The notes below the pieces were generated by a model that was given only the letters and a program-made list of their open reading frames with translations, did not search any database and was not told the DNA's origin. Shown one piece after another: positions 53,283 to 62,462 of a stretch of DNA of 64,000 nucleotides. How positions within the stretch are numbered: position 1 is the first letter of the stretch; every line of letters begins with the position of its first letter. The DNA comes from an uncultured Pontibacter sp. (lineage in GTDB: Bacteria; Bacteroidota; Bacteroidia; Cytophagales; Hymenobacteraceae), in the NCBI GenBank assembly GCA_947499125.1, contig CANMMP010000001.1:434001-498000 (forward strand). Direction: 5' to 3'. The position numbers and the translations under genes were made by a program.

Positions 53283-55628
53283 TTAAACCTCCAACCCGGT
53301 GTGCTTTCGCATCTTTTTACTAAATGTGCCGGATGGCTGCTCATTGTAGCCATACCCATAGCCATAGCCGTATCCTTCTTTCATATCGGCATCATTCAGC
53401 ACGATCATTGGATGGTTTAGCTTCTTATTTTCATAGATATCATTTACAATAGCTACCTGAGATTTAAAGGTATACTTATAACGGATGATAAACATACTGG
53501 CATCTGCATAAGGAGCCAAAGTATAAGCATCAGCTACTTGCCCTGCTGGTGAGGTATCCAGGATAATATAATCAAAACGCTCCTTCAGTTCAGCCATTAA
53601 ATGGCCAACTTTAGCGCTCATCATCAGCTCGGCAGGGTTTGGTGGAATTGGACCAGAGCCTATCGCATACAAGCCATCCACTTCCTGCGATGGAATGATA
53701 ATATCAGAAAGAGTGAGTTTATCATCGATTAGGTAGTTCGTAACACCTGTATCATTTGGCAAACCCATGTCCTGCATCAGTCGAGGTTTGCGCAGATCAA
53801 AGTTCACTAAAACAACCCTTTTTCCTGTAAGGGCAAGACTCGCACCTAAGTTTATGGTAAAGAAGGTTTTGCCTTCCCCACTCATACTGGAGGTTACCAA
53901 CAGCACTTTATTATCTTTACCCAGCGTAGCAAACTGTAAGTTAGTTCTGATTAGTCGGAATAGCTCAGCAACTGTGCTGCGGCTGTTCTCAGTAACTACC
54001 AGCTTCTCAAAGGTATCATTATGGGCAATTTCACCCAGAATAGGTGTATTCGTTACTTTCTTAACATCCTGCTGACTTTGTACGCGGTCATTCAGTAGCT
54101 CTTTTACATAAATAAATGCAAACGGAATACCCAAACCAACCAGGAAAGCCAATAGATAAATTAGTTGTTTTTTAGGTTCCACCGGTTTGTCTCCCGAAAT
54201 AGCGGGGTCTATTACACGCGAATTAGCCACAGTGGCTGCAAGAGATAAGGCTGCCTCTTCACGCTTCTGTAATAAATAAAGATACAAACCTTCCTTGATA
54301 CTCTGCTGACGTTTTATTTCAATCAGGTCTTTTTCTATACTCGGTACTTCTTTGATACGCGATTCAAATTGGGCAGAACTAGCCTGCAAATTATTACGTG
54401 TGATGATCAGTCCATCTTTAATATTGCGCAGGTTCTCCAAGATATTGGCTCGCAGGTTAGCTAATTGCTCTGTAATATTCTGAACCAGTGGGTTACTTGG
54501 TTGTGACACGCGCAGCAAACGTTTGCGCTCCAGTTGTAGTTCGTTGAACTTGCCTATCAGCCCGAGTAGTGTGGCGTCTTGAATAGTTAAGGTGCTGGGT
54601 ACCAACTCGTACTGGCTTTCCTGCTTTAACAGGTAATTTTCGATTGACTCCAGTACATCAATTTGGATAGCCCACTCTGACAGTTGGCGGTTATATTCAC
54701 TGGCTTTTTCCAAATATAACTTGGCTTCAGAGCTTACATCCGTAACACGGTTATCCTTCTTATAGCTCTCCACATCCTCCTCTACAACTGCCAGTTCAGA
54801 TGTAAGATATTTTAATCGCTCATCAATGAATTGTATCGTGCTACCGGCTATCAGGTTCTTATCTTCTACCGCTTCCTGGTTGTATACTTCTACCAGTTTG
54901 TTCAGAATAGCCACCCCTTTAGCCGGCACCGGGTCTGTTAAACTTAATGAGAGTACACTTGCATTCTTATTTACTGGTGCTACAGTCAGTTTTTGGTTAT
55001 AATACTCTGCTACCTTCCGGATATCATGAAATTTTACAGTTATCTCCTTTTCTTTAGATTGATTACCAACACCTGCAACTACCGTAAATACAGCATAAGG
55101 CTTCTTTACAACCTTGCCAAACTGGTATTCTGATGCCGACACATCATCCTTTAAAGTATATGTGTTGTTATCTTTTGGTTCAATGCTGATCTCTTTATTA
55201 AAGGCAGCCGAATCAAGGTTACTGACAATTACTTTCAAAGGCATTCCTGCACCATACATTTCAGTGCGCTTCACACGTCCATCTACATAATAGGAGGTAT
55301 GCAGTGCTAACTCTTCGAGCACCCGGTTCATCAGGCTTTTGGACTTCAATATCTCGATCTCATTATCGATATTCTTTCCTGTCTGGAAAAGGTCGAGATC
55401 ATTCAGCACTGCATTATCCCCTAACGATGGCCCCTTCTTATCATCTTTTATAAGGAGTGTGCTGCTGATGCGATACTGAGGCGTAGTGTAACGCAGGTAC
55501 AAAAAAGCAACAATTCCTGCCAGTACCACACCAATTACAAATAAATACCAATAGCGCAGGTATTTCTGCACTATCTCCTTTATATTGATTTCTTCAGACT
55601 CGAACTGAAAAATTTCTTTCTCTGTCAT
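53283..55628 (-). CDS. Wzc-like tyrosine autokinase / chain-length regulator
   Basis: 781 residues: TM1 near 28-48, a Wzz domain with periplasmic coiled coils, TM2 near 495-515 (YLLAFLVGLGIPFAFIYV), then a BY-kinase domain with Walker A SSMSGEGKTFFTINLGASLA, Walker A' VLVNFDLRKPRL and YIILDTSPAG. The C-terminus has five Gly-Tyr units (DNA 53346-53375) and then NEQPSGTFSK, the tyrosine cluster phosphorylated in this family. It controls chain length and couples to the Wza exporter. No separate Wzb phosphatase is in the window. Confidence 0.93.
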   Translation of the reverse strand: MTEKEIFQFESEEINIKEIVQKYLRYWYLFVIGVVLAGIVAFLYLRYTTPQYRISSTLLIKDDKKGPSLGDNAVLNDLDLFQTGKNIDNEIEILKSKSLMNRVLEELALHTSYYVDGRVKRTEMYGAGMPLKVIVSNLDSAAFNKEISIEPKDNNTYTLKDDVSASEYQFGKVVKKPYAVFTVVAGVGNQSKEKEITVKFHDIRKVAEYYNQKLTVAPVNKNASVLSLSLTDPVPAKGVAILNKLVEVYNQEAVEDKNLIAGSTIQFIDERLKYLTSELAVVEEDVESYKKDNRVTDVSSEAKLYLEKASEYNRQLSEWAIQIDVLESIENYLLKQESQYELVPSTLTIQDATLLGLIGKFNELQLERKRLLRVSQPSNPLVQNITEQLANLRANILENLRNIKDGLIITRNNLQASSAQFESRIKEVPSIEKDLIEIKRQQSIKEGLYLYLLQKREEAALSLAATVANSRVIDPAISGDKPVEPKKQLIYLLAFLVGLGIPFAFIYVKELLNDRVQSQQDVKKVTNTPILGEIAHNDTFEKLVVTENSRSTVAELFRLIRTNLQFATLGKDNKVLLVTSSMSGEGKTFFTINLGASLALTGKRVVLVNFDLRKPRLMQDMGLPNDTGVTNYLIDDKLTLSDIIIPSQEVDGLYAIGSGPIPPNPAELMMSAKVGHLMAELKERFDYIILDTSPAGQVADAYTLAPYADASMFIIRYKYTFKSQVAIVNDIYENKKLNHPMIVLNDADMKEGYGYGYGYGYNEQPSGTFSKKMRKHTGLEV

Positions 55629-55643
55629 ATATTAATGAGGCAC

Positions 55644-56390
55644 TTAAAGTAATCTGGCAATGATAATAGTAGCAAGCGAAACAGATGCTGTAACAATAGC
55701 TAAGAAGCGCGTATTGGTACTGGCCTGAACCTGTTTCATTTTATCTGGCTCCACATATACAACATCATTCTGCTGAAGGTAGAAGTAAGGTGAGTTCAGC
55801 ACATCCTTTTTATTCAGGTCTAAACGCGTCATCGTACGCTTTCCTGCCTCTTCCCGCATCACGATCACATTTTCACGTTTGCCGAAAGGCGTCATATCTC
55901 CTGCCATGCCCAAAGCTTCCAGGATAGATATCTTTTCAGCAGGAACAGTAAAAGTAGAAGGTCGGTTCACTTCCCCGATCACGGTAATCTTGAAATTCAT
56001 GTTTCGGATCTGTACAACAGGATCTTTCAAGTAATCATTTAACTGCGTAGCAAGCGTATCTTTAGCCTCCTGTTTAGTAAGCCCAGCCAGTTTTACACGC
56101 CCTACTACCGGGAAGTCGATATATCCTGTTTCATCAACGAGGTAGCCTTCTACTTTATTCTCTGTAGCACCTAGCATACCCCTATTAAACTGCATATCTG
56201 ACTCCGGGCTTTTACTGCTAACTGTTATATTTAGCAAATCATTCGGTTGAATTTTAGTAACAGTAAGGTTAGTGATCTCTTCTGAATAGGATGTTTGCTC
56301 CTTTAAATCGCTGAAGTAGGCCAGATTTCGTGTGGGGCCACAGGAAGTTACCACTAGCAGGGCAACCAGGTAAAGCAGTTTCATTTTCAT
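55644..56390 (-). CDS. Polysaccharide export lipoprotein (Wza-like)
   Basis: 248 residues with a lipoprotein signal, Cys17 (VVTSC). Poly_export domain (about 45-125, IQPNDLLNITVSSKSP and GETGYIDFPVVGRVK-like DETGYIDFPVVGRVKLAGLT) and an SLBB domain (about 130-215, FKITVIGEVNRPSTFTVPAE). A C-terminal helix (TNTRFLAIVTASVSLATIII) may span the outer membrane as in Wza. It forms the export channel; first gene of the operon, 15 bases before Wzc. Confidence 0.9.
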   Translation of the reverse strand: MKMKLLYLVALLVVTSCGPTRNLAYFSDLKEQTSYSEEITNLTVTKIQPNDLLNITVSSKSPESDMQFNRGMLGATENKVEGYLVDETGYIDFPVVGRVKLAGLTKQEAKDTLATQLNDYLKDPVVQIRNMNFKITVIGEVNRPSTFTVPAEKISILEALGMAGDMTPFGKRENVIVMREEAGKRTMTRLDLNKKDVLNSPYFYLQQNDVVYVEPDKMKQVQASTNTRFLAIVTASVSLATIIIARLL

Positions 56391-57402
56391 TTCAGGTATA
56401 GGGGTATTGTAACCTGGCTAAGCAAAATTAAGTGGCAAGCCAGTTTTCTTCTATTTACAAGTGCAAACATCAATGCAAGCGCAAATGTAAGCGTTTCGCT
56501 TCTGAAAGCATACCATTATCTTAAATATCTTACATTACTCATTACCTAAAATGATCAAGAAACTTTGGGCACCATTATATCATTTCAACTATACCAATTC
56601 ATCAATCCGGTTAGATTATGAATTTTTCTTCGTATCATTTAGCCCCATCTTTAATTAAATCCTATCCTATAGTAATTCCCGTTTCATTTTAGAAACTATC
56701 CCCTTGAGGGGATTACAGGGGTGTTACAAGAACAGATGAAGTTCCAACAATTACCTTTGTTAAATAAGTTATCTAGAAATAAATACCCACCCTTCCCATT
56801 CCTTTTATCTAGGACACTTACCCCATGATGGAAATGCCCAATCTTATTGTAATAGAAGGTATATTTTAATAGTTGCAGATGGTTATCCCCTTGTTTTCCC
56901 TAAGCATAGCAGGCCTATTTCAATTAAACGAATTCTAAAGGACGTAAAAGAATGGCAGTTCGAAACTAGCGACGATAGGTTAATCGGATATAAAAAACCA
57001 AACTCAACAATACCTACAGCAGAAGAATCCCCTCTTCGGAGGGGTAGGTCTATACAATAGCCATCGTTAATACCATATTCAATCCCTTCGGTACCAACTT
57101 AGTAAGAAATTTAATAGCTCTCGTAATCTATCAAGCATACATCCAAGATTTAGATTCGGGAAGCCAAACGACAACAGGACTAGAATTTCTCTAAACTAAC
57201 TCAGATACTATAGAATTGACGGCATTTCCTGGCTCATTTTAACAAATAATTAAATGTCAGAATACAATACCTTCTTTTTATTTGAACTAATAAATCACCA
57301 ATTCATATTTTAAACTTTATCAATAACCTATTAAGCTATACCAAAAAAGAAGAGGTCCTGCTGTATTAGCAGGACCTCTTCTTTTTTAATGATATAAACT
57401 TA
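56391..57402. other. Long intergenic region upstream of the capsule operon
   Basis: 1,012 bases with no confirmed gene. It must carry the capsule promoter. Two small hairpins of the CCCCT/AGGGG kind lie at 56699-56712 (TCCCC-TTGA-GGGGA) and 57029-57044 (CCCCTC-TTCG-GAGGGG). A stop-free frame of 99 codons on the plus strand (56764-57060) has no ATG start, reads RPISIKRILKDVKEWQFETS in the middle and ends inside the second hairpin; it may be a gene relic. Confidence 0.55.
57343..57387 (-). terminator. Terminator of outer membrane protein gene
   Basis: A 20-bp perfect stem (57343-57362 with 57368-57387, core AGAAGAGGTCCTGCT) with loop GTATT and U-run on the minus strand. Confidence 0.95.
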
Positions 57403-58194
57403 TTACCTTCTTCTTATTCTGAAAGGACTTCTTCTGTGTGCAGACATATTATATAACACTTTTATTGTTGCACTCAAATAAGCATCATTCGATCCCGTTA
57501 ATGGACTTACATTACCGTAACTTACATTATCAAGGTAGTCGGAAGTAGTAAAATTCACATTGAGTTCAGGAGCAATAGTTAATTGCTTTGAATACTGAAA
57601 CTTTAAACCACCCCCAATAGGAGCGACCATTGTAAAATTAGGATAATCTTTTGCTTCTGGCTGCTCTATACCTTGGCTTTCGATAGCTGAACTTGATTTA
57701 TAAGCTAAAACACCTACACCAACTTTGACATAAGGTACTATAAGGCGTAAGTTACGTGATCTTCTGTATCGTGGACCTACATAGGTGTTTGTTAAATTAT
57801 AAATTATCGATGCTGTAGCTTCTACACCATGAGTTTTGAAAGTAACATCCGGGAAAGTTTGTTCAACACCGTCCTCATGTCCTTTAGTATTTATATACCC
57901 TAATGTACCTTGAACTCCGAAATCATGAGAAAATTGATACAGAACTCCAACGCTTAGTGCCGGTCCCATACCATTATTCTTCAATATACCTACATTATCA
58001 AGATATGCACCATCATTCTCACTATTCATCACCACTACCCCCGGCGCTGCAAACACAGACCAGGAAGGTTTGAATTTACGCTTAAAAGATCCGCGGAATT
58101 TTGCACCACTACTGCCGCGCTGTGCTTCAGCTGTAAAGGCAGTTGCTAGGCACATAAAAAAGACTGTTGCAAAGAAAGTAAGTCTGAACTTCAT
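57403..58194 (-). CDS. Outer membrane beta-barrel protein
   Basis: 263 residues from ATG 58194 (MKFRLTFFATVFFMCLATAF). Signal peptide to about residue 25 (TAEAQR). Mature part alternates strands typical of a small eight-strand barrel: FGVQGTLGYINTKGHE, VEATASIIYNLTNTYVGPRY, APELNVNFTTSDYLDN and a C-terminal KVLYNMSAHRRSPFRIRRR tail, unusually basic. Similar to porin-like OMP_b-brl proteins. Ligand unknown. Confidence 0.78.
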   Translation of the reverse strand: MKFRLTFFATVFFMCLATAFTAEAQRGSSGAKFRGSFKRKFKPSWSVFAAPGVVVMNSENDGAYLDNVGILKNNGMGPALSVGVLYQFSHDFGVQGTLGYINTKGHEDGVEQTFPDVTFKTHGVEATASIIYNLTNTYVGPRYRRSRNLRLIVPYVKVGVGVLAYKSSSAIESQGIEQPEAKDYPNFTMVAPIGGGLKFQYSKQLTIAPELNVNFTTSDYLDNVSYGNVSPLTGSNDAYLSATIKVLYNMSAHRRSPFRIRRR

Positions 58195-58206
58195 CGATCT
58201 GGTCAA

Positions 58207-58740
58207 AATATAGTAATCGGTTTAGCTATTCAATTTTTCACAATTATACATATAAAAATCAATATGTCTTAATTAATTGTCATAAAAGTAATAATTTTCT
58301 ATCTAAATCAACCACAAGATGCCCTATTTAGGCACTTCTAAATAACTGTTATCTGGTGTTATAAATTGTTTATACGTTTTATTTCTCAGTAAGATAGATA
58401 CCTAAAAAGTGTACTAAGCTCTATAAATTAGAAGGTTGGTATTAGACTCTACTTAAATAATGTATATACTATTAGTTATAACACCCGAACAGCTAAACGT
58501 TATAGCTTAATCTAACTATGGATGCGGCTGATTTATATATCTTATTCAAGTATAACTTCTCGCGACACCATACCAATAATGCTGTGCTCCCGTTCTGTTA
58601 CCATAAACTTACTGGCGTAATTATTGTACACAGCTTGCCAACTAATCATCAACTAAAAAACTTAATGCAACTTCTGATCAGCCTTAAAGGTAAAGTTGCT
58701 AACCTGTAATGCCAGTCAGGCACTACACCCTATATATTAC
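58207..58740. other. AT-rich intergenic region, no gene seen
   Basis: 534 bases between divergent genes. A 63-codon open frame (58518-58709) does not look like a protein and I left it out. No hairpin or repeat found. It contains the promoters of both neighbours, but no box stands out. Confidence 0.5.
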
Positions 58741-61215
58741 ATGAAGCGAGCGCTTTTAAAATTAATCAGACTTATAGTTATAGGTATAATCGAACCACTT
58801 GCCCGGTTTATGAAGGTGGAATGGTCTGCTTTTTTCAGGAGCCAGAAACCGAAACTGACCTATACTTACTGGAGAAATAAATGGTCCCGGTTGAGCACGT
58901 TTAACTGGCGCCGCGACCGAAGATCAGTTGTCCGGATCGCTTTCCGCGCTGGTTTATACTTGTTACTACTCGGCACTATATTTTACCTGCTGGTGTACAT
59001 GGGTGCTATGGGGAATATGCCTTCCCGAAACGAATTAAGAGCCATCCAGAATAACACAGCTTCGGAAGTATATGCAACTAATGGAGAGTTGCTTGGACGA
59101 TATTATATTCAAGACAGAACCAATGTAAAATATAGCAACATTGCTCCTTCTGCCATTCAGGCTTTAGTTGCCACCGAAGATGCCCGATTTTACGATCACC
59201 ATGGCGTAGATGCTCGCAGCCTGGCCCGTGTTGCTATCAAATCGATCCTGATGCAGGACCAGAGCGCTGGAGGTGGTAGTACATTAAGTCAGCAGTTGGC
59301 CAAAAACATTTATCCGCGCCGAAACTACTGGTTCTGGGACATGCCGGTTAACAAGCTGCGCGAGATCATTATAGCCCGAAAGCTGGAAGGCATCTATTCG
59401 AAAGAAGAATTGCTGGAGCTATACTTGAATACTGTGCCGATGGGTGGAAACCTGTATGGCATTGAGCGTGCCTCCCGCCGTTTTTTTAACACCTCTGCTG
59501 ACTCCCTTAAAACGGAACAGGCTGCTGTACTGATCGGGATGCTGAAAGCTACCACTACCTACAACCCACGTTTAAACCCTGACCGCTCGAAGCAAAGACG
59601 CAATATTGTGCTGGGCCAAATGGTGAAGTATGGCTACCTCGCGCCTACTAAAGCTGACTCCTTAAAAAAACTGCCTTTAAAACTCAACTATAGAGTAAGT
59701 AACCACAACGATGGTATAGCCCCATACTTCAGGGAGCAATTGCGCCTGGAGTTGGTGGAATGGGCTGCTTCTAAAAAGAAACCGAATGGGGACCCTTATA
59801 ACCTATATACTGACGGACTGAAGATCTATACTACTATAGATGCCGGGATGCAACGACATGCCGAGAGAGCTTTGCGAAGTAGGATGGCAAATCTGCAACG
59901 GCAGTTTGATGCGCACTGGAAAGGCCGCAACCCCTGGGGTCGAGATGCTGCTTTTCTGCAGGATGCAATGAAACGGACCGACCGCTATAAAAGAGCCAAA
60001 GCTAACGGCAAAACAGACGCTGAAATAATGGAAGTATTCCGGACGAAGCGTAAGATGACCTTATTTGGCTGGGCCGGCAATAAACAGGTTACCTTCTCTC
60101 CTATAGATTCGCTGGCTTATTACCAGAAGTTCCTGAATGCCGGTTTATTAGCGATGAATCCTTATTCAGGAGAGATACGAGCCTGGGTGGGTGGAATAAA
60201 CCATCATGTGTTCAAGTATGACCATGTACGGTCGCGCAGGCAGGTTGGCTCTACCTTTAAACCTATAGTTTACGCAGCTGCTTTAGAACGTGGCGTGGCT
60301 CCGTGTACCTGGTTCCCGAACGAGCGTGTTACCTATCCGGAGTATGATGATTGGTCGCCGCGAAATGCCTCTGATACTTATGGCGGTGAATACACGATGC
60401 GCGGTGCATTGGCACATTCTGTTAACACCATATCAGCGCAGGTGATGATGAAGACCGGTGTAAACAAAGTTGTAGATGTGGCCCGCAAGCTGGGTATAAA
60501 AAACGATATACCTGAAGTTCCTGCACTTGCGCTTGGTGTTGCCGACCTCTCATTATTTGAAATGGTGAATGCTTATGCTACCATAGCCAACCAGGGGTAT
60601 AAAGTAGATCCTGTATACATCAGTAAAATAACTGACCGCAATGGTAAAGTGTTGCGCGAACATAAACCAGATACACGTTTAAAAGAAGCTATCTCTAAGT
60701 CGAATGCGGCGCTGATGCTGCACCTGATGCAGGGCGTGGTAGAAGAAGGCAGTGCTGGTAAGTTACGATCGCAGTTTGGTTTACAGATGGATATAGCCGG
60801 AAAAACAGGAACTACCCAGGACCATGCAGATGGCTGGTTTATAGGTATAACTCCAAAGCTGGTAACGGGTGTCTGGGTAGGTGCCGAAAGCCCGAAGGTC
60901 AGGTTCAGGACGCTGCAACTGGGTCAGGGCTCAAACACGGCGCTTCCTATCTGGGGCGATTTCAACAGGCGTGTTGCTATCGATCCTGCTTATGTTGGAT
61001 ACTATAGAAGTAAGTTTGCCGCATTATCGCCATACCTTCAAAAGCTGGCAAATTGCGAATCATTCAGGGCAGAGCCGCCACATAAAACTTTCCTCGACAG
61101 ATTAGTAGATAATGTAACTGATAAAGCCGTGCAGACTTATGAAGACTGGAAAAACAGTTGGAAAAAACGCCGTGAAGAAAGAAGACGTGAGCGAAGAGAA
61201 CGTAGAAACCAATAG
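58741..61215 (+). CDS. Penicillin-binding protein 1A (bifunctional)
   Basis: 824 residues from ATG 58741 (MKRALLKLIRLIVIGI); 58696 is an upstream frame extension without homology. One transmembrane anchor (about 78-98). GT51 transglycosylase: ATEDARFYDHHGVDARSLAR and GGGSTLSQQLAKN, with RKLEGIYSKEELLELYLN. Transpeptidase: SxxK as STFK (RQVGSTFKPIVYAAALERG), SxN as SVN (LAHSVNTISAQVMM) and KTGTT. The C-terminal tail is Arg/Glu-rich. It polymerises and crosslinks peptidoglycan in the periplasm. Confidence 0.95.
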   Translation: MKRALLKLIRLIVIGIIEPLARFMKVEWSAFFRSQKPKLTYTYWRNKWSRLSTFNWRRDRRSVVRIAFRAGLYLLLLGTIFYLLVYMGAMGNMPSRNELRAIQNNTASEVYATNGELLGRYYIQDRTNVKYSNIAPSAIQALVATEDARFYDHHGVDARSLARVAIKSILMQDQSAGGGSTLSQQLAKNIYPRRNYWFWDMPVNKLREIIIARKLEGIYSKEELLELYLNTVPMGGNLYGIERASRRFFNTSADSLKTEQAAVLIGMLKATTTYNPRLNPDRSKQRRNIVLGQMVKYGYLAPTKADSLKKLPLKLNYRVSNHNDGIAPYFREQLRLELVEWAASKKKPNGDPYNLYTDGLKIYTTIDAGMQRHAERALRSRMANLQRQFDAHWKGRNPWGRDAAFLQDAMKRTDRYKRAKANGKTDAEIMEVFRTKRKMTLFGWAGNKQVTFSPIDSLAYYQKFLNAGLLAMNPYSGEIRAWVGGINHHVFKYDHVRSRRQVGSTFKPIVYAAALERGVAPCTWFPNERVTYPEYDDWSPRNASDTYGGEYTMRGALAHSVNTISAQVMMKTGVNKVVDVARKLGIKNDIPEVPALALGVADLSLFEMVNAYATIANQGYKVDPVYISKITDRNGKVLREHKPDTRLKEAISKSNAALMLHLMQGVVEEGSAGKLRSQFGLQMDIAGKTGTTQDHADGWFIGITPKLVTGVWVGAESPKVRFRTLQLGQGSNTALPIWGDFNRRVAIDPAYVGYYRSKFAALSPYLQKLANCESFRAEPPHKTFLDRLVDNVTDKAVQTYEDWKNSWKKRREERRRERRERRNQ

Positions 61216-61291
61216 CCTTATCTTTTAGGGCTATACTTTATTTTATAGTTAGATATCAAACCAGATATTTATCTATTGAAGTACAGATGTT

Positions 61292-61315
61292 ATTGTTGGT
61301 GAAAACACCAACAAT
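61292..61315. repeat. Hairpin element TTGTTGGTG-loop-CACCAACAA (copy 2)
   Basis: ATTGTTGGTG and CACCAACAAT form a perfect 10-bp stem around AAAA. It is the inverse-orientation version of the hairpin at 5842. The surrounding 384 bases (61216-61599) hold no gene and lead up to the second stand-alone cold-shock gene. Confidence 0.7.
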
Positions 61316-61571
61316 GGCATGGATGGTTTGGAGGGCTCGGAATGATGCAGTATAATTCTGGAATTGGTTATTCAGTAAAGTGAGTATAGGGCTTTACCTT
61401 ACTCACATTTAATAATGATTTACTGAAGTATAACGCAGAGCAAATGTTCATTATGTCATTATCTATCTTATAGCCCATCCTAAAAAAGCACCTATAAACT
61501 CTGTGAGGGCATATTTTGATAGAATTATTAAAAAATTTAGGGCTTTAGTTGAACATTTTTAATTGTGAAGG

Positions 61572-61589
61572 TGTAGTAGGAATATAATT
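61572..61589 (+). promoter_or_regulatory. Conserved leader element of cold-shock gene (copy 2)
   Basis: TGTAGTAGG-AA-TATAATT lies ten bases before the ATG. It matches the leader at 4580 at 16 of 18 positions. It may be part of the promoter or a 5' UTR element sensing cold. Confidence 0.45.
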
Positions 61590-61599
61590 TAACAACAAT

Positions 61600-61791
61600 A
61601 TGAACAACGGAACAATCAAATTCTTCAACACCGAAAAAGGTTTTGGCTTTATTAAGGACGACAGCAACGACAAAGAGTACTTTGTGCACGTAACTGGTTT
61701 AATAGACGAAGTAAGAGAAAACGACAGAGTAACCTTCGAATTACAGGAAGGTAAGAAAGGCCTGAACGCGGTTAATGTAAAACGCGCTTAA
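61600..61791 (+). CDS. Cold shock protein (CspA family)
   Basis: 63 residues, MNNGTIKFFNTEKGFGFIKD onward, RNP1 KGFGFI and RNP2 YFVHV, closely similar to the protein at 4610 (same length, same GLNAVNVK end). RNA chaperone in the cytosol. It has the conserved leader and an own palindromic terminator. Confidence 0.93.
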   Translation: MNNGTIKFFNTEKGFGFIKDDSNDKEYFVHVTGLIDEVRENDRVTFELQEGKKGLNAVNVKRA

Positions 61792-61809
61792 TACATAAAT
61801 AAGTGTAAC

Positions 61810-61847
61810 AACAGAAAAGCCTTACCATATGGTAAGGCTTTTCTGTT
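61810..61847. terminator. Perfect palindromic terminator
   Basis: A 38-base perfect palindrome (core AAAAGCCTTACCAT with its complement) between the cold-shock gene and the converging STAS-like gene, T-rich at each end. The stem shares GCCTTAC with the terminator at 4822. Confidence 0.93.
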
Positions 61848-61866
61848 TTATAGTTTGTAACAAACG

Positions 61867-62280
61867 CTATTCTTGTTTCAACCAGTTATAGGCTAACTGT
61901 TCGTTCACAAAATTCCTGAATTCGAAATCTATACCTATACGGTTTACGGCTTCATCGGCCACACTGTCCACTACCGATTCCCTGGTGTTATCTAATGTTT
62001 GTATTCGTGCCAATTTACGGATACGTGTTGTCTTCAGGTAAACCACTAGATCAACAAGCATATCCTGGTGGTCTTCGGTGCTAACATCTGTCAGCTGGCT
62101 CAGGCTCGAATCTATCAGCAGGTTTTTAATATCGTAATGACGAAGGGTATCGATCATTTTTTGAATTGAGTAGTTTATCTCAGGCAGGGTAATACCACTA
62201 AGGTCAGGCCATTTTACTTTCAGCACATCCCCCACTACATCATATTCCAACGAAATCAACCCATCTTTATGAAGTTGCAT
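61867..62280 (-). CDS. STAS/SpoIIAA-like protein (tentative)
   Basis: 137 residues, MQLHKDGLISLEYDVVGDVL onward, no signal peptide. The alternation beta-KVKWPDLSG-helix and the HYDIKNLLIDSSLSQLTDVS strand-loop resemble the STAS/SpoIIAA-like fold found in many Bacteroidota proteins of unknown role. A C-terminal half rich in charged helices (VVYLKTTRIRKLARIQTLDN). I am not sure of the family. Confidence 0.55.
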   Translation of the reverse strand: MQLHKDGLISLEYDVVGDVLKVKWPDLSGITLPEINYSIQKMIDTLRHYDIKNLLIDSSLSQLTDVSTEDHQDMLVDLVVYLKTTRIRKLARIQTLDNTRESVVDSVADEAVNRIGIDFEFRNFVNEQLAYNWLKQE

Positions 62281-62401
62281 ACAGCTTAAAATGTATTTGG
62301 ATACGATAAAGATACATATTTAAATGCGCTTTATTAAATGAGATCTAAATTAAATAGGCTTATTAAAATTTAACAAGGTTAAAAATAAGATGTTAAAAAC
62401 A

Positions 62402-62429
62402 AAAAAGGCAGCCTCTCGGCTGCCTTTTT
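62402..62429 (-). terminator. Terminator of the subtilisin-like gene
   Basis: A 12-bp stem AAAAAGGCAGCC/GGCTGCCTTTTT with loop TCTC lies downstream of the S8 peptidase gene; the minus strand continues U-rich. Confidence 0.93.
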
Positions 62430-62462
62430 CTCTACTTTAAACTTAAGCAAACAAACAGTTGA

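Noticed and set aside
58518..58709. 63-codon frame upstream of PBP1A
   Set aside because: No protein-like pattern, overlaps the PBP1A leader and lies in a promoter gap.
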